In this document: in pieces, positions 1-9,278 of the stretch
Layout: each line of letters begins with the position of its first letter
Position numbering within the stretch: position 1 is the first letter of the stretch
Assembly (NCBI GenBank): GCA_947095535.1
Contig: OX352772.1
Coordinates: 109,514,903-109,578,902 of the forward strand
Reading direction: 5' to 3'
Length of the DNA stretch: 64,000 nt
Origin: Poecilobothrus nobilitatus
Taxonomy: Eukaryota > Arthropoda > Insecta > Diptera > Dolichopodidae
Made by a program: the position numbers and the translations under genes
Notes under the pieces: generated by a model
The model's input: the letters and a program-made list of their open reading frames with translations, nothing else
What the model was told of the DNA's origin: nothing
Databases searched by the model: none

Positions 1-269
1 AAGTAAACTAAATCTATTCTTATTATACCCTACACCTAAAGTATATGGTATATTAACTTTGGTGTGGTGTTTGTAACCACCAAAAGGAAGCGAGTTAGAT
101 ATGGACATGTATATATATTCTGAATCAGGATCACCTCCTGAGTCGATTTAACGATGTCCGTCCGTCCGTCCGTTCGCACGATAACTGAAAAACTAATAAA
201 GCTATCTTGATGAAATTTATATAGTAGGTTACTAATTACGAAAGGAAGGCTAAGTTCGAATCTGGACAA

Positions 270-1800
270 AATCGGTCCGTGGGTTCGGATTCTGGAAGCT
301 TCCGAACGAGCACCAGAGCAAATGGGATTATCTCCAAAACCAATAAAGATATAACTTTCAAATTTGACAAAGTGGTGTTCTTTCATGTTTTATTTAAGTC
401 TCTAAAATTTGAGAGAATGTGGTCAATGGGTTCGGATTTTGGAAGCTTCCGAACGAGCCCCAGAGCAAACGAGATTATCTCCAAAATCAACAAAGATAGA
501 ACTTTTAAATTTTGTACAATGATGTTCCTGCCCGTTCGATTTATGTCCCTGAAATTTAAGAGGATTTGGTTCATGGGTTTGGATTTTGGAAGCTTCCGAA
601 CGAGCACCAGAGCAAATGGGATTATCTCCAAAACCAATAAAGATATAACCTTCAAATTTGACAGAGTGGTGTTGTTTCATGTTTTATTTAAGTCTCTAAA
701 ATTTAAGAGGATTTGGTCCATGGGTTCGGATTTTGGAAGCTTCCGAACGAGCCCCAGAGCAAATGAGATTATTTCCAAAACCAACTAAGATATAACCTTT
801 AATTTTGGCAGAGTGGTGTTCTTTCATGTTTTATTTAAGTCTCTGAAATTTGAGAGGATTTGGTTCAAGGGTTCGTATCTTGGAAGCTTCCGAACGATCC
901 CCAAACGAGTATATCTCCACAACCAACAAAGATAGAACCTTTATTTTTAGTACAAGAGTGTGCTGTTATGTTTCCTTTTCTATAAAATTGGAAACTGACA
1001 TTTGAAAGAATTTGAACCATGGATTCGTATATTGGGAGCTGCCGAACAAACCCCAGAGCAAACGAGATTATCTGCAAAACCAACTAAGATAGAACCTTTA
1101 AATTCGACAGAATAGTATTCTTTCATGTTTGATTTAGGTCTCTGAAATTTGAGAGCATTTGGCCCATGGGTTCGGATTTTGGAAGCTTCTGAACGAGGCC
1201 CAGAGCAAACGAGATTATCTCCGAAATCAACAAATATAGAACTTTTAAATTATGTACAATGATGTTCCTTCCCGTTCGATTTATGTCTCAGAAATTTAAG
1301 AGGATTTGGTTCATGGGTTTGGATTTTGGAAGCTTCCGAACGAGCCCCAACAACAAAGATATAACCTTTAAATGCGACAGAATGGTGTTCTTTCACGTTT
1401 GATTTGGGTCTCTGAAATTTGAGAGGATTTGGTCCTTGGGTTCGGATTTTGATAGCTTCCGAACGAGCCTCAGAGCAAATGATATTATCTCCAAAAGCAA
1501 CAAAGATATAACTTTTAAATTAGGCAGAATGGTGTTCCTTCATGTTTGATTTATGTTTCTGAAATTTGTGAGGATTTGGTCCATGGGTTGAAATCTGGGA
1601 AGCTGCCAGACGAGCTTCTTAGCAAACGAGTATATCTCCACAACCAACAAAGATAGAACTTTTATTTTTAGTACAAAGGTGTTCTGTTATGTTTCCTTTT
1701 CTGTAAAATTGGAAACTGACATTTGAAAGAATTTGAACCATTGGTTCGTATTTTGGAAACTTCCGGACGAGCACAAGAGCAACGAGCATATCTCCAAAAC
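270..1800 (+). repeat. 147-bp minisatellite array inside the DINE element
   Basis: About ten monomers, each containing GGAAGCTTCC (a HindIII site), then a CAGAGCAAA..GATTATCTCCAAAA block, then a variable segment ending in GAGGATTTGG. The first monomers start at 279, 426, 573 and 720, exactly 147 bp apart. At least three monomer subtypes are interspersed: GTACAATGATGTTCC, GAGTGGTGTTCTTTC and GTGCTGTTATGTTTCC types. Since 147 is divisible by three, long open frames with a 49-residue period arise on both strands. I regard these as non-coding. Confidence 0.85.
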
Positions 1801-1872
1801 CAACAAAAGTAGAAACTTTAAATTTAGTACAATGATTAAATTAATTAGAATTATTCAGGTGTAGGGTATTAA

Positions 1873-1893
1873 TAAGTCGGTTGCATCGACTTA
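1873..1893 (+). other. 3' subterminal stem-loop of the DINE element
   Basis: TAAGTCG (1873-1879) pairs with CGACTTA (1887-1893) around a 7-nt loop, about 17 nt before the inferred 3' terminus. A hairpin just inside the 3' end is the expected rolling-circle termination signal of Helentron/HINE elements. The same structure closes every DINE copy in this window whose 3' end is present. Confidence 0.65.
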
Positions 1894-1988
1894 CTGTTAC
1901 ATTTACTTGTTTTTTATTACATTAGTTCATAAGAATGTATCATTGTTATTGCTGTATGAATACAATTTAGAGTAAATAAGATTCTTTT

Positions 1989-2261
1989 TTATAAAAATAC
2001 CACCACCACTACATCAGATCGGCTGCAATAAATAGAGTTATAATTGTTTAATTGAAAGTAAATTTCTTCCTCTCGCATTAAGCAGATTTCTGTGACACAA
2101 ATAATATCAATATTAGACTTTAGTGATTCTAAGAGTATTTCAATTTCATCAATTTTATTTCTGATGTAGCGTGAATTAAAATATAGAATGGTAAGTAAAT
2201 TTGATTGTACTTGTATTGTAGTGAATATTACAAGATTTAAAAAGGAAAAGGTTATGTTCAT
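1989..2261 (-). pseudogene. LINE ORF2 fragment: start of the apurinic-type endonuclease
   Basis: A 90-residue frame opening an exonuclease/endonuclease domain. It has an ILYFNSRYIRNKIDEI segment (the usual N-x-R-S-I-x-N-K motif, here with Y for S), then DIICVTEICL, which contains the catalytic Glu, and then ends. The rest of the endonuclease and the reverse transcriptase are absent, because coding runs into unrelated AT-rich DNA at 1988. The start ATG (2259-2261) overlaps the stop of the upstream ORF1 as TAATG. It is probably CR1-group. It cannot be functional alone. Confidence 0.7.
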
Positions 2262-2822
2262 TATTTATAGTATTCATTTAAAATATCAATATTTTTTACA
2301 TGTAAAACTCTACTACTTGAATTATTACGAATAAAAACCTTTCCTTCTTTAACCCAAACATAATTGATCATTTTTTCCCTTTTCATATCTCTATAATATT
2401 AAAAAATATAATAATTTGATAAACATTCATTGATATAAACAAGTTATTTACTACTGTCAGTAAATATCATTCCAGTGTTTAAGAAAACCTTTTCTTTTTT
2501 TTGTGCATTCCATCTAGACATCAGATTAACTTTCGAACCTTCTTACAAAAATTCAATTATGATTGTGGGAAGCCTAGAAGAAATTATTAGAACTATTTCT
2601 GAAAACTTCTTTAATAGAATTTATATCCGTGTCTAATTTAAAATATTTCAGAACATTTCTAGCAATTGGGGTTAGATTTTCACTATCCAAAATGGGAATG
2701 GCACATATTTTAATTGAATTTTTTAATGTGTCTTGCTTATTTTTATGCACCTTAACTTCCACAACACTTAATTTGGATTTTAAAATATTAATTTCATTAT
2801 TTAATTTAATATTATCTGCCAT
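2261..2822 (-). pseudogene. LINE ORF1 fragment (coiled coil, RRM and C-terminal domain)
   Basis: The N-terminal 82 residues show a heptad-rich coiled coil followed by NSIKICAIP, the start of the RNA-binding RRM typical of CR1-group ORF1 proteins (usually SLEI-x-GIP). After a stop near 2574, further pieces continue out of frame. The last one contains MINYVWVKEGKVFIRNN, which matches the conserved ORF1 C-terminal domain, and ends in TAA at 2261-2263. The protein would coat LINE RNA in the ribonucleoprotein. Several stops and frame changes make it a pseudogene. The 5' part of ORF1 is missing. Confidence 0.65.
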
Positions 2823-2879
2823 TAATTTATTAATAATCGTTTTATAATTACATTAATTAACATTACTAATTCCAGAACA

Positions 2880-3345
2880 TATTAACATTACCAATTGCAG
2901 ACGATTTAATACAGCATTATTGGCTAACCCAATTGTTTCGATATGTTCCTTTAAATTTATTAAAAGTTTTTTAACACAACAAATGCAGGCTTGGTGAGCT
3001 ATTAAAAATCCAACAAGAACTATTTTTCTTTACCAGTAAAAAAATTTTATTTATTAGTGCAAACGCATAAGAATTTGTATTACCTTTTTCACAACTTCTT
3101 TCAAAATTTGATTTTTTATTTTTATCTACGTTTCTGTTAATCTTAATTCTACAATTATTTACGTAGTGATCTTGCTCACCGCACGCGTAACATATTCTAT
3201 TATTTGGATTTCTAGCATCTGTATTATTTTATTGGCTTGCATTTTTCAGACTATTTTCACCTCTATTTATATGATTTTTATAAGTTTGTTGTTTTCTAGT
3301 TCTATTTCAGTGACTTCCTTTCTATCAGCTTTATTATTATTTTTA
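2880..3345 (-). pseudogene. Copia-like gag/protease fragment
   Basis: Translation of the minus strand gives a zinc knuckle C-x2-C-x4-H-x4-C (3151-3192: CYACGEQDHYVNNC) preceded by an Asn/Arg-rich linker. About 40 residues later comes CWIFNSSPSLHLLC, which aligns with the Copia protease motif W-x-D-S-G-A-S-x-H but with Asn replacing the catalytic Asp. After a stop at 2971-2973, frame-shifted pieces include GLANNA and AIGNVNM, as expected just downstream in Copia proteases. An in-frame stop also precedes the knuckle. It is a degraded Ty1/Copia relic. The class call is moderate because only short motifs remain. Confidence 0.45.
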
Positions 3346-3366
3346 TTCAGCTTTATTCAGCTTTAT

Positions 3367-3454
3367 TATACCCTACACCTAAAGTATAGGGTATATTAAC
3401 TATGGTATGGTGTTTGTAACCACCAAAAGGAAGCGAGCTAGATATGGACATGTA
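3367..3454 (+). mobile_element. DINE-like 5' end fragment, interrupted by a LINE
   Basis: The sequence matches the first ~88 bp of the element at 24: TATACCCTACACCT, the inner hairpin AAAGTATAGGGTATA, and the GGTTACAAAC-type segment in forward sense. It stops after GGACATGTA, where the 3' end of a minus-strand LINE begins. The rest of this DINE copy is not found on the far side of the LINE. Confidence 0.75.
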
Positions 3455-3806
3455 TTCATTTCATTTATTCATTTTATTTATTCATTCTTTATCTCAAATG
3501 AGCCCAATCGCTCGCACAGAGTATATAACTTCTTAATTCTAATATAATAATAGTTCAATTTTTAATTCAGTGCAACACACAAAAAAACATATTGAGTAAA
3601 TATTACTTAATTTAAGACATTCATATCAATCAATAACATAAAATTAGAAGAAAAACACAAAAAAAATGTATGTATATGTGTAGATATATAATAACAACAA
3701 ATATTAAAATTGAGAAAAAATAATATATACAGCAAAATAACAAGACAAGTAGCTATACAAGTAGCAAGACAAGTGTTTTTTTTTTTTTTTTTCTTTGCTT
3801 ACTAAT

Positions 3807-4520
3807 TTAGATTATTTCTTGAAGAAAGTGCTCATTAACAGTTTTTTTAAATTCGAATGCATTATTTATATTTTTAAGTTCAGTAGGTAATTCATTAAAA
3901 TATTGAAATCTTAAATTATATATTGTGTCATATCCATTAAATCTTGCCTTTGACGAAACAATTCTAATGTTTGCAGCTCTTCTGGTTTCATAATTATGTA
4001 TATTATTGTTCAATATTAACCTTGTATTTGTATTTATACTATTTGATTGCATATTGTGTATATGAGTTACCAACCTACATTTTGTGAGTATGTGTAGCGG
4101 TAGAATCTTATGTTTACAGTGAATATTGCTAGTTGCTGCTCTTTTTCTATACCCATATAAATTTTTTATAGCTTTATTCTGAAGCTTTTGCAGTTGGTTA
4201 AGGTCCTTCTTATATGCATTACCCCAAATATGTATTGAGAACGCAATTGAACTTTGAAGCAGTTCAAAAACAGTCCCCTTTTTCTGTGGTATGGCACTCT
4301 TTTACTTATTAGCTTGAATATGCCAGCAATTTTCCTGGCTTTTTTTTAGCTGTATGTTAATCTGGTCACTCCATTTTAATTCAATGTCTATTACTACACC
4401 TAGGTACTTATAGCTAGGAACCATTTCTCAGAATAATGTATGACGGTTTTTTCTTGAAAAACACATATTTAGTTTTAATGATGTTCACCGAACATATAGG
4501 GTTTACCATTTAGTTTTATG
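3807..4520 (-). pseudogene. LINE ORF2 thumb and C-terminal region
   Basis: Minus-strand translation in several frames gives YKYLGVVIDIELKWSDQI (the typical post-YADD segment), then a stretch with QLQKLQNKAIKNLYGY. The final 88-residue frame contains TRRAANIRIV and FQYFNELPTELKN, the standard C-terminal end of CR1/Jockey-group ORF2 proteins. Frame breaks lie near 4300. The stop at 3807 is followed directly by the element's A-rich tract. Confidence 0.7.
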
Positions 4521-5179
4521 TTAAGTAGGCTGCTTATGTAGCAGGAAAATAAGGTCGGCCTTGTTTGTTTCACTTCTTAATCCTTCACACACACTATATT
4601 GGGATCTATTTGACAAATAATTTTTGAACCATTCATGTTCCTTACCAGTTACTTCAAGTTCATATAATATTCTGAGCAATGTTTTTCTATCTACGGCATC
4701 AAATGCTTTTTTTACATCAAAGAATACAGCCACTACTTTTTTATTTTTTTCAATACCAGACTGGATTTCAGCTACAAAATCAAATAAAGCTGCACCTGTA
4801 TTAGATTTTTTTTAAAGCCGTATTGACTCTTATTTGTTAGATTCTCTTTTTGTAAAAAATTTGTCAGTTGGCTATTAACATATGTTTCCAAAACTTTAGA
4901 GAAGGTAGTTGAAATGGAGATTGGTCGAAAATTATTTATATCTTCGGTATCACCCGATTTTTTATAAATGGGGATAACTTTATTTATTTTCATGGGACCT
5001 GGCACTATTTTTTGGTTCAGTGAAGCGTTAATTAACTGCATTATACAACTTGCCAATTCTTCTTTACACTCTTTTATTAACGATGAAGGAATCTCATCTT
5101 CACCCGCTGCTTTGGTATTGGATAAGCTGTTGATTATTTTTATTATTTCATATCGATTTATCGCACTCTGCGTTCTTTT
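4521..5179 (-). pseudogene. LINE reverse transcriptase, palm deleted
   Basis: Pieces in two frames. First comes a segment with KAAGEDEIP and KVIPIYKKSGD, then FRPISISTTFSKVLE and NKSQYGFKK (RT blocks 0-2). After a frameshift near 4775 comes VFFDVKKAFDAVD (the first palm Asp), followed by WFKNYLSNRSQY. The expected QGS-x-LGP block and the YADD catalytic box are not visible. The frame instead degenerates into a non-matching tail ending at 4521. With a frameshift and no YADD, it cannot polymerise. Confidence 0.75.
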
Positions 5180-6214
5180 TTAGAACGCAGAACTTAGAAA
5201 CTTAGAATAGAAGTATTTCGTTTTAAAATATTCTGATTCTCTGTTCTGCACATATTTTTTATACCAGTAGTTTTTTCTTTCTATTAATTCTATACATTTT
5301 TCATTAATCCATGGTGCACAGAATTTACTATTTTTATTTTTTATTTTTCTAGAAACGGTAGCTCTTTTTAATATGTTTTTGACGTGTGATGTCAAATCAT
5401 CAGCAATTTCATTCACGTCATTTTCATTAATATAGTAATCTTTCATATGTTCTTTGATAATTCTATAGTTAATTGTTTTTATCAGATTACCATTGTTGTT
5501 TACTTTTCCTTGAATTTTTATATTTTTTAATTCTGTAATAATTCCGAAATGATCTGATACATCATGGTGGGATAGTGATACCTTGACATCAGCATTAGGA
5601 TCATTCATTATTATATGATCTAGGCAAGTTGGATTGGATTGGATTTTTGGCCTTGTAACTGCTTTATGTAGGAAAAAATATGCATTGGATTCAACTATTG
5701 TTTTGTACACTTGAATATTTCTGTCGTAAGTATTGCAAATATTAAAATTAAAATCCCCTATGACTAAGCTATTATTGTTTTTTATGTTCTCCGGGCAAGT
5801 GCTAAATTTCTCAAGAAATACATAAATTTCTGAATTTAAATTTTGCGGTGGCCGATAAACATCTGTAATATTATATGTTTTTTTATTGTAGTGTAATTTT
5901 GTGGTAATAAAGCTGTTGCACTCATCACAATGCTCATTTTCATTTTTAAAGTTTACACTTTTATGAATAAAAATAGCCGCACCGCCACCTGATCTTGTCT
6001 TCCTACACGAAAATGTTTTTGAGTAATCTTTAATATTTACTAGGTCAACATCTACATCAATAATCCAGGGTTCACTTATTACTATAACGTGAATGATATA
6101 TTTGAGTTGATCCAGTATATAATTTATATTATCTACTTTATTGTTCAAGTAATAGCATACAGAAAAAATATCAAATAAATCCGTTGTAGTAAAATCAAAA
6201 TTTAAAAGTATCAA
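5180..6214 (-). CDS. LINE ORF2 endonuclease domain (intact open frame in copy A)
   Basis: 344 residues. Domain markers of an AP-endonuclease-like nicking domain are present in order: SEPWI (catalytic Glu, near residue 48), RSGGGAAIFIH, VYRPPQN, LVIGDFNFNI (Asp/Asn pair), TCLDHIIMND, and VSDHFGI (the terminal Asp-His). The enzyme nicks target DNA to prime reverse transcription. The N-terminal Asn motif is weak (VCYYLNNK). The frame stops at 5180, just before the reverse transcriptase, so it is a remnant of a longer ORF2. Copy B has a one-base deletion in a T run that splits this frame. Classified as CR1-group from the domain style. Confidence 0.8.
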   Translation of the reverse strand: MILLNFDFTTTDLFDIFSVCYYLNNKVDNINYILDQLKYIIHVIVISEPWIIDVDVDLVNIKDYSKTFSCRKTRSGGGAAIFIHKSVNFKNENEHCDECNSFITTKLHYNKKTYNITDVYRPPQNLNSEIYVFLEKFSTCPENIKNNNSLVIGDFNFNICNTYDRNIQVYKTIVESNAYFFLHKAVTRPKIQSNPTCLDHIIMNDPNADVKVSLSHHDVSDHFGIITELKNIKIQGKVNNNGNLIKTINYRIIKEHMKDYYINENDVNEIADDLTSHVKNILKRATVSRKIKNKNSKFCAPWINEKCIELIERKNYWYKKYVQNRESEYFKTKYFYSKFLSSAF

Positions 6215-6279
6215 TAAAACATTGAAATTCTTCTTTACAACATATAAAAAGAATAAAAAATTCTTGTCTAAAATAGTGA

Positions 6280-6310
<31 letters not shown>

Positions 6311-6415
6311 TTATCTACGTAAATTTTAATAAAAACTATTTGCGGTTTAAATTTTAAATTTTAATTATTGTGAAAAAAAAATCGTGCTAAAATTGCTTCA
6401 AATAAAAGAAATAAA

Positions 6416-7459
6416 GTGTTTGATCAAAACAGAGAACTAAAAATGAGTGAAATGGAACAACAATTAATTGCTCAAGTTCAGGCCTTGACAGCACAACTCA
6501 ATGAGCAAAGTGCAAGAATAAATAGTATTAATCAAACTGAATTTTCTCTAACTGCAGATCAAATTATTAGAAACTTTAATGAGATTCCACCTTTCTCAGG
6601 TGAGAATTCACTTAAATTAAAAACATTTTTAAAAACAGTGGAGGACGTAGAGTCCTTATGTGGTACCAACAACATACCACTAAAACAATATTGTCTAAGA
6701 AAAGTGGTTAATACAAAAATTATTGGAAAAGCAAAAACATCTATTTTGGAGATTCCTGAACATCGCAGAAATTGGACAACTGCTCGTGAAACATTAATGG
6801 TTCGATTTCGACCGAAGCAGACAATTCACAGACTGTTATTTCAAGCAAAAGAATTAAAAGTAAGTAGTTTTAAGGATTTATTTTGTAGATTAAGTAATAT
6901 TAAAAGCGAATGTACAGAAATGTGTGATTATGATAATGAAGAAGCCTTTACATATGAAAGTATTGATAGAGAAATTGTACAAATTCTAAAGTCTAAGTTA
7001 ATTCCAATATTGCAAATTCAAATTGAGAACTCAAAAACTCTATTTGAGTTAGATAATCAATTTTGTCAATCCGAAATTTATTATTCATACGAAGTTATAA
7101 AACAATAATTTCGTCTTTCAAAATTCAATTCAAAATCCAAAAAACCGGTTCATAAATATAAAAGCGAATCTAACAATAATTATCACTCCAATTATAATAA
7201 TAATTATCATAATCAAAACTACCAACATTTTAATAATAAATATAGAAATAACTATAATACTAGCTCAAACCAAGTAAGATATAACCATAATAATAATTAT
7301 AACAGGACAAACCAAAATAGAATAAATCAATATAATAGAAATTATTCGAATTCAGGACAGTATAGGTACAACAACCATAATAATGAACAAATGGAGGTCG
7401 ACGTGGTAAGTCAAGAAGTAAATTTTACAGACTTGCCTCGGAAAACAGACTCCCAATAA
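6416..7459 (+). pseudogene. gag: Errantivirus-like Gag with one in-frame stop
   Basis: The first 230 codons form a capsid-like protein: an N-terminal coiled segment (EMEQQLIAQVQALTAQLNE), then a helical region with FSGENSLKLKTFL and FRPKQTIHRLLFQAKEL. A TAA at 7106-7108 interrupts it, but the same frame stays open to 7459 and encodes an Asn/Tyr/Arg-rich tail in place of CCHC knuckles, as in errantiviral nucleocapsids. The initiator could be the Met at 6416 or the one at codon 10 (6443). The stop is also present in copy B. Gag would assemble the particle and package RNA. Confidence 0.75.
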
Positions 7460-7880
7460 TTAAACTTACTTTTGACCATATAAAAATAAATTGTTTAATA
7501 GACTCAGGTTCAGATACCAGTCTTATTAAACCTGGCATCTTAAATTATGCAACCCAAAATTTAGTTAAACCGGTTGTATATAATTCTTTAGGCGGTCCAA
7601 ATAGCGTGACACAGAAGTTGATCACACCTATCCCAAAAGAATTGAAAAGAAGAAGGTACATTAAAATGGAAAGTATTTCCTCTAAAGAGTAAGAAATACG
7701 ATGTTATAATTGGCATAAACTTTCTAATATCCTTCGAATCTAAAATCGACATTAAAAACCAATGTCTTTTAATATTTTCAAAATATAAGATTCCGTTTGA
7801 AAATCTTAACTACCCTCGTGAATTTGCCGAAGCAAATCACTTAGAACCTATAAAAACTCCAAAGAGGAAATTTTAAATAA
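7441..7880 (+). pseudogene. pol: Retroviral-type aspartic protease (pol start)
   Basis: Reads in the -1 frame relative to gag and overlaps its last codons, the usual arrangement for programmed -1 frameshifting. The active-site triad lies in CLIDSGSDTSLI (DSG codons 7501-7509). A frame change around 7630-7690 separates this from the C-terminal half, which has DVIIGINFL, the flap-distal conserved motif of these proteases. It would cleave the polyprotein if intact. The frame change is shared with copy B. Confidence 0.75.
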
Positions 7881-8760
7881 AATTAACCAAAATCATTTAA
7901 ATAATGAAGAAAAAAATAAATTAAAATAACTTTTATCAAAAAATATCAATCTTTTTTATAATGAAGGAGAAAATTTAACATCAACCCATGAAATAAAGCA
8001 TGAAATAAAATTAAAAAATAATGCACCAATTTATTGTAAAAGCTACCGCTATCCTAAAATACATGAGGAAGAGGTAGAAAAGCAAATTAAAGATATGTTA
8101 AAACAAAAAATAATTAAGGAATCTAACTCGCCATAAAATTCACCAGTTTGGGTTGTTCCAAAGAAAATGGACAATTCCAATATAAAAAAATGGCGTATAG
8201 TAATTGACTATAGGAAATTGAATGACATCACAATTGATGACAAGTTCCCTATACCTAACATCGATAATATTCTGGACAAGCTAGGCCGAGCGCAATACTT
8301 TACAACGCTCGACTTGATAAAACGTTTTCATCAAATCGAGATGAAACCGGAAGACCAGAAAAAAACTGCTTTCTCTACTCCATTTGGACATTACGAATAT
8401 ATTCGAATGCCCTTTGGATTAAAGAATGCACCAGCCACTTTCCAACGGCTGATGAATTCTATATTAAGAGAATCTGCATAGTATATCTGGACGACATACT
8501 TATTTTTAGTACGTCTCTACAAGAGCACTTAGATAACTTAAATAAAATTTTTAATGCTCTAAAAAAAGCAAATCTTAAAGTGCAAATCGACAAATGTAAT
8601 TTTCTTTGCAAAGAAACAGAATACCTTGAACATATTCTAACCCAAAATGGCGTGAAACCTAATCCTAAGAAAATCAAGAATATAATGGAATTAAAACTAC
8701 CAACAGATAAAATATTTTTTAGGCATAACTGGGTTTTATAGAAAATTTATACAAAATTAT
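7880..8760 (+). pseudogene. pol: Reverse transcriptase domain of pol
   Basis: Recognisable blocks: [39 protein letters not shown] (first catalytic Asp), [21 protein letters not shown], and after a frameshift near 8465, VYLDDILIF with the catalytic YLDD at 8484-8495. Stops occur at 7927 and 8134, and another frame break near 8700 precedes ITGFYRKFI. Domain order and spacing are normal for Ty3/Gypsy. It is inactive because of four or more lesions, all of them also in copy B. Confidence 0.85.
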
Positions 8761-9249
8761 GCGAAAATAGCTCAACCGTTAACAAAATACTTAAAAAAAG
8801 ATTCTAAAATAAATACCTCAGACCCAACTTATATTAATGCTTTTGAGCAATTAAAATTACTTTTAACATCTCATCCAATTTTAAAGTATCCTGATTTTAG
8901 CAAACCATTCAAAATAAATACCGATGCTAGTCAATTCGCCATTGACGCTGTGCTTTTACAGGACAATCATCCTATTGCATATGCTAGCAGAACTTTAAGT
9001 AACCACGAAATCAGATACAGTAAAACTGAAAAAGAACTTTTGGCTTTAGTTTGGGGAGTAACATACTTTCGACCATATATCTATGGCGAAGAATTTGAAC
9101 TTCAAACTGACCACCAAGCACTAAAATGGCTTCATACCAAGTACTTGGGAAAAGATTTAAATCCAAGATTGCAATTATCTTTTCCCAAGTACTTATATTT
9201 TCCCAAGATTGCAATTATCTTTGATTGCACAGATGGATACTATTCTTAG
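8725..9249 (+). pseudogene. pol: RNase H domain of pol, C-terminus rearranged
   Basis: Contains ITGFYRKFIQNYAKIAQPLT (the connection), then INTDASQFAIDAVLLQ (catalytic Asp), HPIAYASRTLS, EKELLALVWG (catalytic Glu) and LQTDHQALKWL. After this point the expected WxxxLxEYDF stretch is replaced by a local rearrangement (9139-9222) and a stop at 9247. The domain would degrade the RNA strand of the hybrid. Substitutions at 8802-8803 and 8818-8819 distinguish this copy from B. Confidence 0.8.
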
Positions 9250-9278
9250 GTGAATATAATATAAAAATATAATATTTA

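Larger units (their letters stand above)
24..1910 (+). mobile_element. DINE-1/HINE-like non-autonomous Helentron, complete
   Basis: The element opens with TATACCCTACACCT (24-37) and carries the inverted counterpart AGGTGTAGGGTATT near its end (1858-1871). A 7-bp stem-loop and a short tail to about 1910 follow. Inside the 5' end are TATATATTCTGAATCAGG and a GTCC microsatellite (about 155-172), closely resembling the start of Drosophila INE-1/DINE-1. The middle is a 147-bp minisatellite. No coding capacity is expected; such elements are mobilised by rolling-circle Helentron proteins in trans. The family call rests on remembered DINE-1 architecture. It could instead be called a generic foldback/Helitron MITE. 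Confidence 0.8.
3455..6300 (-). mobile_element. CR1-group LINE, minus strand, 5'-truncated
   Basis: Read on the minus strand: endonuclease (6214-5180), damaged reverse transcriptase (5179-4521), thumb/C-terminal region (4520-3807), an A-rich run (about 3793-3772), a 3' UTR, and an end in an ATGAATAAATGA-type simple repeat at 3455-3490. That is a normal LINE order with ORF1 missing. The 3' end sits within a DINE fragment. The 5' side runs into an AAAATA repeat (about 6280-6310) and then the provirus. No target-site duplication is identifiable. Confidence 0.8.

Noticed and set aside
279..788. Long open frame with a 49-residue repeat (FGSFRTS..RANEIISK), with similar frames in all DINE arrays on both strands
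   Set aside because: It follows from a stop-poor monomer whose length is divisible by three. Frames are open on both strands and several registers, shift whenever a monomer is 146 bp, and match no protein family I know.
3166..3399. Plus-strand hydrophobic frame resembling a small membrane protein
   Set aside because: It is the antisense of the Copia-like zinc-knuckle fragment and of AT-rich DNA. The Ile/Phe/Ser composition comes from base composition.
6280..6310. 5' LTR or primer-binding site of the provirus
   Set aside because: The sequence is an AAAATA simple repeat with no match to the 3' LTR-like segment. It is more likely the edge of the neighbouring LINE.
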